Of a stretch of 64,000 nucleotides of DNA, positions 34,436 to 43,743 are shown piece after piece; position 1 is the stretch's first letter, and each line of letters starts with the position of its first letter. A program made the position numbers and the translations under genes. This DNA comes from JAFAHD01 sp963772515 (GTDB lineage Bacteria > Vulcanimicrobiota > Vulcanimicrobiia > Eremiobacterales > Eremiobacteraceae): NCBI GenBank assembly GCA_963772515.1, contig CAVYXC010000002.1, positions 186,001-250,000 on the forward strand, given 5' to 3'. The notes under the pieces are model-generated. The model saw only the letters and a program-made list of their open reading frames with translations, was not told the origin of the DNA and made no database searches.

Positions 34436-35353
34436 CTACTTGACTTCCGTAAAGCCCGCGGGAATCTCAAAGAGGCTGCGATCTGCTGCGTCGAGCAGTT
34501 TGACGTTGCCAAATTCCTGTACGACCGACACCGGCAGAACGGAAAAACCGAACAGGCGCGTGCTCGAGCGAACGAATGATTCGCTGGGCGCCTCCACGAG
34601 GATGCTGCGATACAGGGGTAACTTCGAAAAAATTTCCTGAGCATCTGATTCGGTCGAATTGAGTGTGGTGCAGGTGTCGGACGGATCGGAGGTCGTGGGC
34701 CACCACATGCCTGCGGGCATGTCTATGTCGGATGCAGAGTATTGAGTCAGGATGAACGTCACCGATCCTTGCGGGCACGCGCGTGTCGACGTGATGGTCG
34801 TGTAGGTGAAGGTGACCCGGTTTCCAATGGTCTGTCGTTCGTCGAGGACCAGAGGATCCAGCTCCTGATGCGATTCCTGAAGCTGATAGTTGGGCACAGC
34901 CGGTGTGCTGGAGACGGTCGGCGATCGACTGGTGGCCGGCGCCCCCTTGACGACGCTGTACGTCCGCTTAGCAAGATTGAGGAAGATTATCTCATGGAGA
35001 TCCGCCCGATGAATCGCCGCCGTCATGGCGATCGGATCGTCGACGCGTGTCCAATCACCGAGGTATGAAAACCTGTACAAGCTTGTGAACGCGGGATCTT
35101 GGGGCGCGGCCGCGGGCGGCAGATTACCTTCGACGTCGTACGCCGGCATCGGATATATGTCAGTCGGTTTGGCTTGGGCCACGAGCGCCATTCGATGCGC
35201 TTGAAATGAACCCGGGGGCAGCGGCGTAGCACCGAGTGCGCGCCACTCGATCCGATCAAACGCGACGCCAACCGTATCGGCCTGTGATAGCGCTGGCACC
35301 AGGGACAGGGTGATCAGGGCGGCCAGGATGCGGATTCGCATCGCGAAATTCAC
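34436..35353 (-). CDS. Exported protein of unknown function
   Basis: A 305-residue protein with a clear signal peptide (RIRILAALITLSLVPALSQA) and a mostly beta-rich sequence with few recognisable motifs; NLAKRTYSVVKGAPATSRSP and QTIGNRVTFTYTTITSTRAC read like a periplasmic or surface domain. Two cysteines in the C-terminal half could form a disulfide. The frame opens with GTG at 35353, overlapping the leuS stop as GTGA; ATG 35341 is an alternative that leaves a better-shaped signal peptide. Transcribed after leuS. No family recognised. Confidence 0.75.
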   Translation of the reverse strand: MNFAMRIRILAALITLSLVPALSQADTVGVAFDRIEWRALGATPLPPGSFQAHRMALVAQAKPTDIYPMPAYDVEGNLPPAAAPQDPAFTSLYRFSYLGDWTRVDDPIAMTAAIHRADLHEIIFLNLAKRTYSVVKGAPATSRSPTVSSTPAVPNYQLQESHQELDPLVLDERQTIGNRVTFTYTTITSTRACPQGSVTFILTQYSASDIDMPAGMWWPTTSDPSDTCTTLNSTESDAQEIFSKLPLYRSILVEAPSESFVRSSTRLFGFSVLPVSVVQEFGNVKLLDAADRSLFEIPAGFTEVK

Positions 35354-37836
35354 CCCACGACGATGTTCAGCAGTTTGTCGGGCACGAAGATCTTCTTGCG
35401 CACCGTCTTGCCATCTAATTGAGCGGTGACGGTTGCTACGGCTTTCGCCCGTTCGAAGACGGTGTCTTCCGGTGAGCCGGGCGCCGCTTCGACCGTGCCG
35501 CGGTGTTTGCCGTTCACCTGGATGACGAACGGGATAAGCGCACGGGCGAGCGCGGCTTCATCGTACCCAGGCCAGGTCTCGATGTGGATGCTCTTGTCGT
35601 GGCCGGTGCGCTCCCACAGCTCTTCGGTCACATGCGGTGCGAAAGGAGCGAGCAGCAAGAGCAGCGCGCGCAGCCCTTCGGCGAATGCCGCTGAAGTGGA
35701 CGCGTGCTCGTGTGCGGTGGCGAATGCCTCGAGGTCATTGAGCAGCGTCATGATGGCCGCGACGCACGTGTTGACGTGCATGCGGTCGCCGATCTCCTCG
35801 GTCACCTGCTTGATCTTCGAATGCACGCTGTAGCGCAGCTCGGCATCCGCGCCCCCGTTCATCGCGCCGCCCTGCGGTGGTTTACGAAGCGCGTCCGCGT
35901 GCGTGAGTACGAGGCGCCACACGCGTTTGAGGGTTCGCGTAGCTCCGGCGATGCCCGTGGTCGACCAGGGGAAATCCGCGTCCGGCGGGCCGGCGAACAT
36001 CTCGAACAATCGTAAGGCGTCGATGCCGTAGCGATCGGCGGTCTCGTCGATGCCGACGACGTTGCCCCGCGACTTGCTCATGCGCTCGTTGTTCGCGCCC
36101 AGGATCAGGCCTTGATTGAAGAGTCGCGTGAAGGGCTCGTCTTTGGGGACCATGCCCGCATCGTTGAGCACCTTATAGAAGAAGCGCGAGTACATCAAAT
36201 GCAAGACCGCGTGCTCGGCACCACCGATGTAATGGTCCACCGGCGCCCAATAGTCGGCCGCCTCCTTGCTCCACGGCGCGCTATTGTCGCGCGGGCTTAA
36301 GTAACGCAAGTAGTACCACGACGAGTCCATGAAGGTATCCATCGTGTCGGTCTCGCGCTTAGCAGATCCGCCGCACTGCGGACACGTCGTATTGACAAAT
36401 GACGCCACGTGCTCGAGCGGGCTGCCCTGGACGCCGGTAAACGGCGCGTCATACGGCAGCAACACCGGTAATTGATCTTCAGGCACCGGCACTAAGCCGT
36501 GGTCGGGGCAATTGACGAACGGGATCGGCGCGCCCCAATAGCGCTGGCGCGAGATGAGCCAGTCACGCAGTTTGTAGTTGACCGTCTGTTCGCCGATGCC
36601 GCGTTCGATCAGCTCTTCCGCGATCGCCTTTCGCGCCTGTTCGCTATCGAGTCCGTCGAACGCGCCGGAGCGCACGAGCACGCCGTCGTCGACATACGAT
36701 TCATCACGCGCCAGAAATTGCGGTTCGGCCGGTGGCACCACGACCGTCTTGACGTCGAGTCCGTACTTGCGCGTGAATTCGAAATCGCGCTCGTCGTGCC
36801 CGGGCACACCCATGACGGCGCCGGTGCCATAGCTCGAGACGACGTAGTTGGTGACCCAGATCGGCACGCGCTCGCCGGTGAGCGGATGCTTGGCGTGCGC
36901 GCCGGTGAACACGCCGAGCTTCTCCATCAGTTGGGTTCGTTCGAGCTCGCTCTTATCGGCCACGCTTGCGATGAATTCGCGCACGCGCGTCTCTTCGGGC
37001 CGGCCGGCGATGAGTTGTTCGAGCAATGGATGATCGATCGCGATGGCGATGAAGGTGACGCCGTAGATCGTGTCCAGGCGCGTGGTGAACGTGCTGACCG
37101 ATTCACTGGTGCCCGGTATCTCGAACGAGAACGTCACGCCTTCGCTGCGCCCGATCCAGTTGCGCTGCATCGTCTTGATGCGGTCGGGCCAGTCGGGCAG
37201 GCGGTCGAGTCCTTCGAGCAGCCGGTCCGCATAGACGGTCGTCTTGAAGAACCACTGGTTGACGAGACGCTGCTGCACCGGCGTGCCGCAGCGCCAACAC
37301 ACGCCTCCCTCGGCCTGCTCGTTGGCTAAAATCGTCTCGTCCTTGGGGCACCAGTTGACCGGCGCTTCCTTCTTATACGCGAGACCGCGGCGATACAGCA
37401 GCAAGAACAGCCACTGGGTCCAGCGGTAGTACTCGGGCGACGACGTGTCGATCTCGCGCGTCCAGTCGTAGGCGACGCCGAGTTTGCGGAACTGGCGGCG
37501 GAAGTTGGCGATATTCGTCTCGGTCCAGTCGGCCGGATGGATGCCGCGCTGGATCGCCGCCGCTTCGGCGGGCAACCCGAATGCATCCCAACCCATCGGG
37601 TGCATGACGTTGAAGCCGCGCATACGCCGGAAGCGGCCAATGACGTCGCCCAGCGTGTAGTTGCGCGCGTGGCCGACGTGTAAGTCGCCGCTCGGATACG
37701 GCAGCATCTCGAGCAAATAGAACTTCGGGCGCGCGGGATCTTCGCGGATCTCGTTCTGACCGCGGTCTTCCCAGATGCGCTGCCACTTCGGCTCGATCGC
37801 CTGCGGTTCGTACGGCGGAATTTGTGCGTCTGCCAT
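35350..37836 (-). CDS. leuS: Leucyl-tRNA synthetase
   Basis: LeuRS charges tRNA-Leu. The 828-residue protein is complete: MLPYPSGDLHVGHARNYTLGD (HIGH form), the CP1 editing domain with TFTTRLDTIYGVTFIAIA and GTGAVMGVPGHDERDFEF, the zinc-type cysteine pairs WCPKDE/CWRCG and CPQCGG, DTFMDSSWYYLRYL, MSKSRGNVVGID (KMSKS form) and the anticodon-binding C-terminus. The ATG at 37836 was chosen; a longer frame has no LeuRS similarity. A TACAAT 12 bases before the ATG on the minus strand could be a -10 box for a message with almost no leader, although no matching -35 is visible. Confidence 0.97.
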   Translation of the reverse strand: MADAQIPPYEPQAIEPKWQRIWEDRGQNEIREDPARPKFYLLEMLPYPSGDLHVGHARNYTLGDVIGRFRRMRGFNVMHPMGWDAFGLPAEAAAIQRGIHPADWTETNIANFRRQFRKLGVAYDWTREIDTSSPEYYRWTQWLFLLLYRRGLAYKKEAPVNWCPKDETILANEQAEGGVCWRCGTPVQQRLVNQWFFKTTVYADRLLEGLDRLPDWPDRIKTMQRNWIGRSEGVTFSFEIPGTSESVSTFTTRLDTIYGVTFIAIAIDHPLLEQLIAGRPEETRVREFIASVADKSELERTQLMEKLGVFTGAHAKHPLTGERVPIWVTNYVVSSYGTGAVMGVPGHDERDFEFTRKYGLDVKTVVVPPAEPQFLARDESYVDDGVLVRSGAFDGLDSEQARKAIAEELIERGIGEQTVNYKLRDWLISRQRYWGAPIPFVNCPDHGLVPVPEDQLPVLLPYDAPFTGVQGSPLEHVASFVNTTCPQCGGSAKRETDTMDTFMDSSWYYLRYLSPRDNSAPWSKEAADYWAPVDHYIGGAEHAVLHLMYSRFFYKVLNDAGMVPKDEPFTRLFNQGLILGANNERMSKSRGNVVGIDETADRYGIDALRLFEMFAGPPDADFPWSTTGIAGATRTLKRVWRLVLTHADALRKPPQGGAMNGGADAELRYSVHSKIKQVTEEIGDRMHVNTCVAAIMTLLNDLEAFATAHEHASTSAAFAEGLRALLLLLAPFAPHVTEELWERTGHDKSIHIETWPGYDEAALARALIPFVIQVNGKHRGTVEAAPGSPEDTVFERAKAVATVTAQLDGKTVRKKIFVPDKLLNIVVG

Positions 37837-37909
37837 TATCAGCAGTATTGTACCATGGCGAGCCGGGCAAGCCCTTGACGCACGTGCTTGCGCGCGGGAA
37901 GACGCGGTT

Positions 37910-38593
37910 ATGGCGCCATCTTCCTTTGACAAACGTTGGCTGGTGGCCGGGGCCGCAGCCGTCGCGTTGGCCGCCGGGCTCTTGTTGCCGCGGCCTGCCG
38001 GATCGCAGCACTCGGCGCAGCCGGACCCGACCGTTCCTCCAGCACTAAGCGGCAATGCAACGTCAGGTTCTTTGAACCCGACTACGTCTCCATCCCCGGC
38101 AGACGTCGCGGTCTACGTGTGCGGTGCGGTCAAGAGTCCGGGCGTGTACACGTTCGCGCCCGGCGCGCGCGTGATCGACGCGATCAAACAGGCCGGCGGC
38201 CCGCTCCCAGATGCCGATGTCGAGCAGATCAATCTCGCGCAACCACTGGGCGACGCGATGAAAGTGACCGTGCCGCATAAGGGACAGACTGTAGCCGGCG
38301 AATCATTCGTGTCCAACGACGCCCCATCAGTGTCCGCAACTCACCACCGGCGCTCGCATGGGAGAAGCTCGCGTTCGAGCGCGCACAAGCTCGCCGAGGG
38401 TCAAACGCTTGATGTGAACACCGCCAGCGCTGAGGAGCTGGTGCAGTTACCCGGGGTCGGTCCGAGCTTGGCGCAGCGCATCGTCGATTATCGCCAGCAG
38501 AACGGCCCGTTCCAAACCGTTGACGATCTTCAGAACGTCCCCGGCATCGGGCCATCGAAATTCGACCGCATGGCGCCATTCATTCGCTTGTAA
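37910..38593 (+). CDS. comEA: Competence protein ComEA (SLBB and helix-hairpin-helix DNA receptor)
   Basis: A 227-residue protein: N-terminal membrane anchor (WLVAGAAAVALAAGLLLPRP), proline/serine/threonine-rich linker, an SLBB domain (VYVCGAVKSPGVYTFAPGAR, then VIDAIKQAGG), a histidine/serine/arginine-rich linker and a C-terminal pair of helix-hairpin-helix motifs (VNTASAEELVQLPGVGPSLA and LQNVPGIGPSKF). ComEA binds double-stranded DNA outside the inner membrane and hands it to ComEC, encoded at 30.7-33.2 kb. The ATG at 37910 is preferred; the frame upstream is antisense to leuS. Divergent from leuS. Confidence 0.93.
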   Translation: MAPSSFDKRWLVAGAAAVALAAGLLLPRPAGSQHSAQPDPTVPPALSGNATSGSLNPTTSPSPADVAVYVCGAVKSPGVYTFAPGARVIDAIKQAGGPLPDADVEQINLAQPLGDAMKVTVPHKGQTVAGESFVSNDAPSVSATHHRRSHGRSSRSSAHKLAEGQTLDVNTASAEELVQLPGVGPSLAQRIVDYRQQNGPFQTVDDLQNVPGIGPSKFDRMAPFIRL

Positions 38594-38677
38594 TACTTCT
38601 CATCGTCGGAGCGGAAAGAGCGCGCAGGGGTCAGAACCTATGCGGTCTCATTTCGCATTTGCATTTTGGAGGTTCGA

Positions 38678-41026
38678 ATGTCTCAGGACGACCTGCAGCG
38701 AGAGATTCTTCCCATTCCGGACCCGCAATACGTCGGCGTCACCACCTACGACGCCAAGGATCCGGACACCAAGTTTCCTCCGATCGAGCCGTTGCGGCCG
38801 CCCAAAGGCGCGCCGAACGTGCTCATCATCCTGATCGATGATGCCGGGTTCGCATCGTCGAGTGCGTTTGGCGGCGTCATCAACACGCCGAACGCGGAGA
38901 AGCTCGCGAAGGGCGGCCTCAAGTTCAATCGTTTCCACACCACCGCGTTGTGCTCGCCGACGCGCCAAGCGCTGCTGACCGGTCGCAACCATCACGCCGT
39001 CGCCATGGGCGCCATCACGGAGCTCGCGACGTCAGCGCCCGGCTACAGCTCGGTGCGCCCGAAGGCAGCAGCGCCGCTTGCAGAAATACTCAGGCTCAAC
39101 GGCTATTCGACCGCCCAGTTCGGCAAGTGCCATGAAGTGCCGGTGTGGGAGACCAGCCCGATGGGTCCGTTCAATCAGTGGCCGACCGGCAGCGGGTTCG
39201 AGCACTTCTACGGTTTCATCGGCGGCGAGACCAATCAATGGGCGCCCGCGATCTACAAGGATACCGTGCCGATCGAGCTGCCAGAAGATCCTGAATACCA
39301 CTTCACTGTCGATATGACGGATCGCGCGATCGAGTGGATCGGACAACAGCGCGTCCTTATGCCTGACAAGCCGTTCTTCGTTTATTTCGCGCCGGGCGCG
39401 ACGCACGCGCCGCATCACGTGCCCAAAGAATGGGCTGACAAGTATAAGGGTAAGTTCGACCAGGGCTGGGATAAATTGCGCGAGCAGATCTTTGCCCGGC
39501 AAAAAGAGCTGGGCGTCATTCCCAAGGACGCGGAGTTGACCAAACGGCCGGCCGAGATTCCGGCATGGGATGCCATGGATCCTAAACTCAAGCCGATACT
39601 CGCGCGCGAGATGGAAGTGTACGCTGGGTTCCTCGAACACACCGACCACAACGTCGGCCGCCTGATCGACTCCCTCGAGAAGCTGCAGCAGCTCGACAAC
39701 ACGCTGATCTACTATATCGTCGGCGACAACGGGGCGTCGGCGGAAGGTACGATCAATGGCACGTTCAACGAGCTGTTCATGCTCAACGGCGTGTTCGGCA
39801 TCGAGACGCCCGAATTTCTCAGCGAGCGCATCGCTGAGTTCGGAGGGCCGAAGGCGTACAACCATTACGCAGTCGGCTGGGCGCACGCGATGGACACGCC
39901 GTATCAATGGACCAAACAGGTCGCGTCGCACTGGGGCGGCACACGCAACGGCGCCATCGTCCACTGGCCCAAGGGCTTCCGCTCCAAAGGCGAGATCCGC
40001 ACGCAGTTCCATCACGTGATCGACGTGGCGGCGACCGTCCTTGAGGTCGCGCACCTGCCTCACCCAGCTGTCGTCAACAGCATCGAGCAGATGCCGCTAC
40101 ACGGCTTCTCGATGATGTACGCGTTCGACGACGCGAAAGCAGCGGAGGGGCACGAGACCCAATACTTCGAGATGTTCGTCAATCGCGGCATCTATCACAA
40201 AGGTTGGACGGCGGTCACGCGGCATAGCACGCCGTGGGTCGTTGTTCCGCTTCCCCCATACGATGACGACGTCTGGGAGCTCTACGCGCCCGGCGACTGG
40301 ACCCAGTCGAAGAACGTCGCCAAGGAAAACCCCGACAAGCTGCGAGACCTGCAGCGCCTGTTCCTCATCGAAGCGACCAAGTACAACGTGCTTCCTTTAG
40401 ACGATCGCCGGGTCGAGCGTTTCAACTCGGATATGGCCGGGCGCCCAACCCTGATCAAGGGCGACTCGCAGGTGCTCTTCGGCGGTATGGGTCGACTCAC
40501 CGAGAACTCGATCGTCAACGTGAAGAACAAGTCGCATTCGGTCACCGCCCAGGTGATCGTGCCGAAAGACGGTGCGAAAGGCGTCATCGTTCATCAAGGA
40601 GGACGCTTCGGAGGGTGGAGCCTGTACGCGAAGGACGGCAAACTCGCGTACTGCTACAACTGCTTCGGGTGGAAATCGTTTATCGTCCACAGCGAACAAC
40701 CGCTGCCGGTAGGCAATCATCAAGTACGAGTGGAGTTCGCCTACGACGGCGGCGGACTCGGCAAAGGCGGGAACGCGACGCTCTTCGTCGACGGCAAGAA
40801 GGTCGGCGAAGGACGCGTTGAGATGACAGTGCCAATGATGTTCTCGGCTGACGAGACCTGCGACGTCGGCAGAGACACCGGCACGGCCGTCAGCAGCGAG
40901 TACACCGTCGCGGACAGCGAGTTCAACGGCAAGGTGCTCGGCGTCCAGATCGACGTAGGCAAGGCAGATGCCGATCGTTTCATTAGCGCCGAGGACCGCA
41001 TGCGCATCGCAATGGCGCGCCAGTAG
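38678..41026 (+). CDS. Arylsulfatase (type I sulfatase)
   Basis: A 782-residue sulfatase with metal-binding LIILIDDAGFASSSAFGG at the N-terminus, the formylglycine site CSPTRQALLTGR (cysteine near residue 91), GKCHEVPVW and VGDNGASAEG. It is of the long arylsulfatase group, with a C-terminal beta-rich domain after about residue 560. Activity needs conversion of the cysteine to formylglycine; no generating enzyme is in this window. No signal peptide is visible from the ATG at 38678, which follows GGAGG at the correct distance, so the enzyme appears cytosolic or leaderless. It probably releases sulfate from organic sulfate esters. Confidence 0.93.
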   Translation: MSQDDLQREILPIPDPQYVGVTTYDAKDPDTKFPPIEPLRPPKGAPNVLIILIDDAGFASSSAFGGVINTPNAEKLAKGGLKFNRFHTTALCSPTRQALLTGRNHHAVAMGAITELATSAPGYSSVRPKAAAPLAEILRLNGYSTAQFGKCHEVPVWETSPMGPFNQWPTGSGFEHFYGFIGGETNQWAPAIYKDTVPIELPEDPEYHFTVDMTDRAIEWIGQQRVLMPDKPFFVYFAPGATHAPHHVPKEWADKYKGKFDQGWDKLREQIFARQKELGVIPKDAELTKRPAEIPAWDAMDPKLKPILAREMEVYAGFLEHTDHNVGRLIDSLEKLQQLDNTLIYYIVGDNGASAEGTINGTFNELFMLNGVFGIETPEFLSERIAEFGGPKAYNHYAVGWAHAMDTPYQWTKQVASHWGGTRNGAIVHWPKGFRSKGEIRTQFHHVIDVAATVLEVAHLPHPAVVNSIEQMPLHGFSMMYAFDDAKAAEGHETQYFEMFVNRGIYHKGWTAVTRHSTPWVVVPLPPYDDDVWELYAPGDWTQSKNVAKENPDKLRDLQRLFLIEATKYNVLPLDDRRVERFNSDMAGRPTLIKGDSQVLFGGMGRLTENSIVNVKNKSHSVTAQVIVPKDGAKGVIVHQGGRFGGWSLYAKDGKLAYCYNCFGWKSFIVHSEQPLPVGNHQVRVEFAYDGGGLGKGGNATLFVDGKKVGEGRVEMTVPMMFSADETCDVGRDTGTAVSSEYTVADSEFNGKVLGVQIDVGKADADRFISAEDRMRIAMARQ

Positions 41027-41029
41027 CGG

Positions 41030-41839
41030 CTAGCGCCGGCGCAACACCAGCTCGGCGCTCTCGCGTTGCAAGAGCGCCGCAGCATTTGTGGGGACGACGC
41101 GCCGCTGGCGTTCGTCGATGACGCTCATTTCGAAGCCCTTCTCCCCAAGCGTGCGCAGGAGCGCCGCTGGATCGTCGCCTGCGTCTCGCACGAAACGGGG
41201 AAAGAACTCCATGACAATCGTTAGCGGTCGCTCGCCGTCGAGCAGCCGCGTGGCGCCGCGCAGGATGGCCGGCTCCGCGCCTTCTGCATCGAGCTTGATG
41301 AAGTCCGGCGTGCGGCCGAGCTCGTCCGCGAAATCATCAAACGTCGTCATGTCGACCTCGAGCGCGCTGCGCTGATCGGTCGCATTGTGGGGGATCTGCT
41401 CAAGGCCTTGCACGATCGACCCGCCGCCGCGATGCCGGTCGGTACGATAAAACGTCACCGAGCCGGCGCGTTCGCCGGCCGCTTTTTGGACGATGTGCGC
41501 GTTGCGATGCAAGCCGTTGATCTCGATGTTGTCGCGCGCCAGCATGGCGAGATCGGGATCGCATTCGAACGAATGGACGCTGCCCGTCGCTCCCGCCGCC
41601 CGAGCCATGACGAGGGTGAAGTATCCGACGTTGGCGCCCGCTTCGAATATCGTCATGCCCGGCGCCACCAGCTCACGCAGCACCGCCTCGGTCCACTCCT
41701 CCCATACGCCGTCGAGGATGAGGTGGGGCGCGATCGAAATGTCGTGCGCGTCGACGTACATCTTGAAGCCGTTGCGGGTCTTCAGCAGCACGCGTCCGCC
41801 CCCCACGTAGGTGGCGTCGGTCCGAAAGGCTCCAAGCAT
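41030..41839 (-). CDS. FkbM-family methyltransferase
   Basis: A 269-residue SAM-dependent methyltransferase with the FkbM pattern: TIFEAGANVGYFTLVMARAA (motif I), VHSFECDPDLAMLARDNIEI, and the family signature DFIKLDAEGAEPAILRGATR. FkbM proteins methylate hydroxyl groups of polyketides, glycolipids or polysaccharides. Here a surface glycan is plausible from the surrounding acyltransferase, epimerase and LCP genes, but that is inference. The start ATG at 41839 fits. Convergent with the sulfatase, 3 bases apart. Confidence 0.9.
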   Translation of the reverse strand: MLGAFRTDATYVGGGRVLLKTRNGFKMYVDAHDISIAPHLILDGVWEEWTEAVLRELVAPGMTIFEAGANVGYFTLVMARAAGATGSVHSFECDPDLAMLARDNIEINGLHRNAHIVQKAAGERAGSVTFYRTDRHRGGGSIVQGLEQIPHNATDQRSALEVDMTTFDDFADELGRTPDFIKLDAEGAEPAILRGATRLLDGERPLTIVMEFFPRFVRDAGDDPAALLRTLGEKGFEMSVIDERQRRVVPTNAAALLQRESAELVLRRR

Positions 41840-41912
41840 CGTGTGCCCGCGCTTCTTCAGCCCGGGAGGCTTCTCCTAAACATCCATTCGCGCGCCGGGC
41901 GCGTACTAGGGA

Positions 41913-42380
41913 TCAGTTGGGCGAAGCGGGGTTGTTGGGAGGAGTGCTGCTGTTTTGACCCATGTTCTGGGTTGCATCGCCGTACCCGGCTGGTCCGATA
42001 TACGCGGGCGAACCGCCGACCGCCCACGGCTCGAAGCCGATGCTGTCCACCCGGCCGTCGGGCGAGAACACGAGCGACATCCGCACGTTCCCGCCTGCGC
42101 ACACCATGATGTAGGCGTACTCGGTGTCCCCTCCGATATGGCGTGTGCTGTTCAAGCCCATCCGCTTGAAATCGCCAAGCGGCGCCAACTGCGCGCCGGT
42201 AGCAGACACCTCCGAGTCGGTCAGCGCCGCGGACATGCGCGCGGTGAGGTCTGAACGGACGATGGTGCCGTGCGATAGCGCGATGAACTCGCGCTGCGCG
42301 ACGTCGGCTGGATCATACGTGAGATCCGCGACTACCGGAGAAAGCGAGATGGACGTGGCGAGGATCGTTGCCCAGAACAT
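41913..42380 (-). CDS. Small exported protein of unknown function
   Basis: A 155-residue protein with a short signal peptide (WATILATSISLSPVVA), an alpha-plus-beta domain (REFIALSHGTIVRSDLTARM, MVCAGGNVRMSLVFSPDGR) that resembles small NTF2-like or DUF3887-type domains, and a tail rich in asparagine, proline and serine. I cannot assign a function. The ATG at 42380 is divergent from the thioredoxin lipoprotein gene. No motif suggests an enzyme. Confidence 0.7.
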   Translation of the reverse strand: MFWATILATSISLSPVVADLTYDPADVAQREFIALSHGTIVRSDLTARMSAALTDSEVSATGAQLAPLGDFKRMGLNSTRHIGGDTEYAYIMVCAGGNVRMSLVFSPDGRVDSIGFEPWAVGGSPAYIGPAGYGDATQNMGQNSSTPPNNPASPN

Positions 42381-42470
42381 GACATGGCGTTACCGGACAG
42401 GCAAAGCGTTCCTCTCGCCGCTTTCTCAGACATTACCGGCTTCACACCCGCCCCGACGGAGGAAACACCC

Positions 42471-42977
42471 TTGAAGATCATCGCAATGCTCGCCGCGCTG
42501 CTTGTGTCGAGCGGTTGCATGGCCAGCGCCGCCACCAGCAACGTCGGCTTGGACCGCGTGCTCGCCGCGCCCGACTGGCTCAACGGCCGGCCAACGGCAG
42601 CGGACGTGCACGGCAAGGTCGTGCTGTTGGATTTTTATACGTTCGAATGCTACAACTGCAAGAACGTCGAGCCGAATCTGCGCGCGCTCTACAAAGATGT
42701 GCCGCGCGAAGAATTGGTCATCCTCAGCGTGCATAGTCCAGAGACGTCGTTGGAGCACAGCCGCTCGGCGTTGGTCGCGTCGCTTGGCGAGCAAGGCGTA
42801 GTCTGGCCAGTGGCCATCGACAACGAGTTCGCGATCTGGAACGCGTACGGCGTGAATGCGTGGCCGACGCAGATGATCTTCGACCGCCGCGGCGTGCTGC
42901 GCAAGACCGTCGTCGGCGATTCGCAAGATGCGATCGTCAACGCGACGATCCACCAGCTGCTCGCCGAGAAGACCTAG
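42471..42977 (+). CDS. Thioredoxin-fold lipoprotein (redoxin/TlpA-like) with CxxC
   Basis: A 168-residue protein: signal peptide ending in a lipobox (LAALLVSSGC, cysteine at residue 16), then a TlpA/thioredoxin domain with VVLLDFYTFECYNCKNVEP (CYNC active site about residue 60) and the cis-proline region NAWPTQMIFDRRG. The start is TTG at 42471 with GGAGGA 7 bases before it; the ATG upstream has no such site and would place the signal peptide internally. Such extracytoplasmic thioredoxins reduce or shuffle disulfides, often for cytochrome c or molybdoenzyme maturation. It is convergent with the sulfite-oxidase-like gene. Confidence 0.88.
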   Translation: MKIIAMLAALLVSSGCMASAATSNVGLDRVLAAPDWLNGRPTAADVHGKVVLLDFYTFECYNCKNVEPNLRALYKDVPREELVILSVHSPETSLEHSRSALVASLGEQGVVWPVAIDNEFAIWNAYGVNAWPTQMIFDRRGVLRKTVVGDSQDAIVNATIHQLLAEKT

Positions 42978-42993
42978 GCGAGCGCCGGCGTTT

Positions 42994-43743
42994 TCAGATG
43001 CCGGCGAACCACTCGTAGCCCTGGTCTTCCCAGTAGCCGCCGTGGCCGAACTGACCGCCCAGCGCGGCCACTAGTTCGATTTTGTTGACGTGCTTCGCGC
43101 TCTTGTAGCCTAGCTGCGTCGGCACTTTGAGCCGGATCGGTGCGCCGTTCTTGAGCGGCACCGGTTGGCCGTTGAGATCGTAGGCGAGCAAGGCCTGCGG
43201 GTGCGCGGCCTGGCGCATGTCGAGCGATTCGTAGTACTTAGTGCCGGTGCCGTCGTCGTCCATGCAATGGAAGACGACATATTTCGCGCCGGCTTGCGGG
43301 CGCGCGCTAGCCAGAACCTCGCGCACCTGTACGCCGCGCCATTTGCCGATGACGCTCCAACCCTCGACGCAATCGTGGCGCGTGGTCTGCGTGACCCCCG
43401 GGAACTTCGCGCGCAAGTCGTCCACCGTGAACGATGTCGGATTGTCCACCAAGCCGGTCACGAACAGCCGGTAGCCGTGCCAGTTGTTGCGGCTCCACGC
43501 GAGGTACGCTGGATCCGACGGCGGATCGAAGCCGTTGTGACGGAAATCCGGCGAGATGGCTTTATCGGGATACTCGAACGCCAATGGTTGACCCGCGCCA
43601 AGAATCGCGAGGTTCAGGCGCTCGGGCATATCGAGCAGGCGGTGGAAACCCGGATCGTTAGTGAGGGCGGTGGCCGTACGGGCGCAGCCGGTCAACGTTG
43701 AGCCAGCGAGCAACGCGAGAAAGCGGGCGCGGCGCAGCGTCAT
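42994..43743 (-). CDS. Sulfite-oxidase-family molybdopterin oxidoreductase, exported
   Basis: A 249-residue molybdoenzyme subunit related to YedY/MsrP and sulfite oxidase. It has an export signal with a twin-arginine-like start and lipobox (LRRARFLALLAGSTLTGC), the fold markers FVTGLVDNPTSFTVDDLRAKF, the molybdenum-ligand cysteine in TTRHDCVEGWSVIGKWRGV (about residue 125), and GAPIRLKVPTQLGYKSAKHV. The ATG at 43743 overlaps the cytochrome b gene stop as ATGA. Family members reduce methionine sulfoxide or oxidise or reduce small substrates; the substrate is not predictable. Tat components at 14 kb and a MobA-like gene at 7 kb could serve it. Confidence 0.92.
   Translation of the reverse strand: MTLRRARFLALLAGSTLTGCARTATALTNDPGFHRLLDMPERLNLAILGAGQPLAFEYPDKAISPDFRHNGFDPPSDPAYLAWSRNNWHGYRLFVTGLVDNPTSFTVDDLRAKFPGVTQTTRHDCVEGWSVIGKWRGVQVREVLASARPQAGAKYVVFHCMDDDGTGTKYYESLDMRQAAHPQALLAYDLNGQPVPLKNGAPIRLKVPTQLGYKSAKHVNKIELVAALGGQFGHGGYWEDQGYEWFAGI

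Noticed and set aside
37842..37875. A full sigma70 promoter for leuS
   Set aside because: TACAAT is a good -10 box but no -35 hexamer lies at a fitting distance, so I mention it only in the leuS entry.
42983..43006. CGCCGGC/GCCGGCG hairpin between the thioredoxin and molybdoenzyme genes as a terminator
   Set aside because: It has a 10-base loop and lies partly inside the molybdoenzyme coding end; in GC-rich DNA such short repeats are common.
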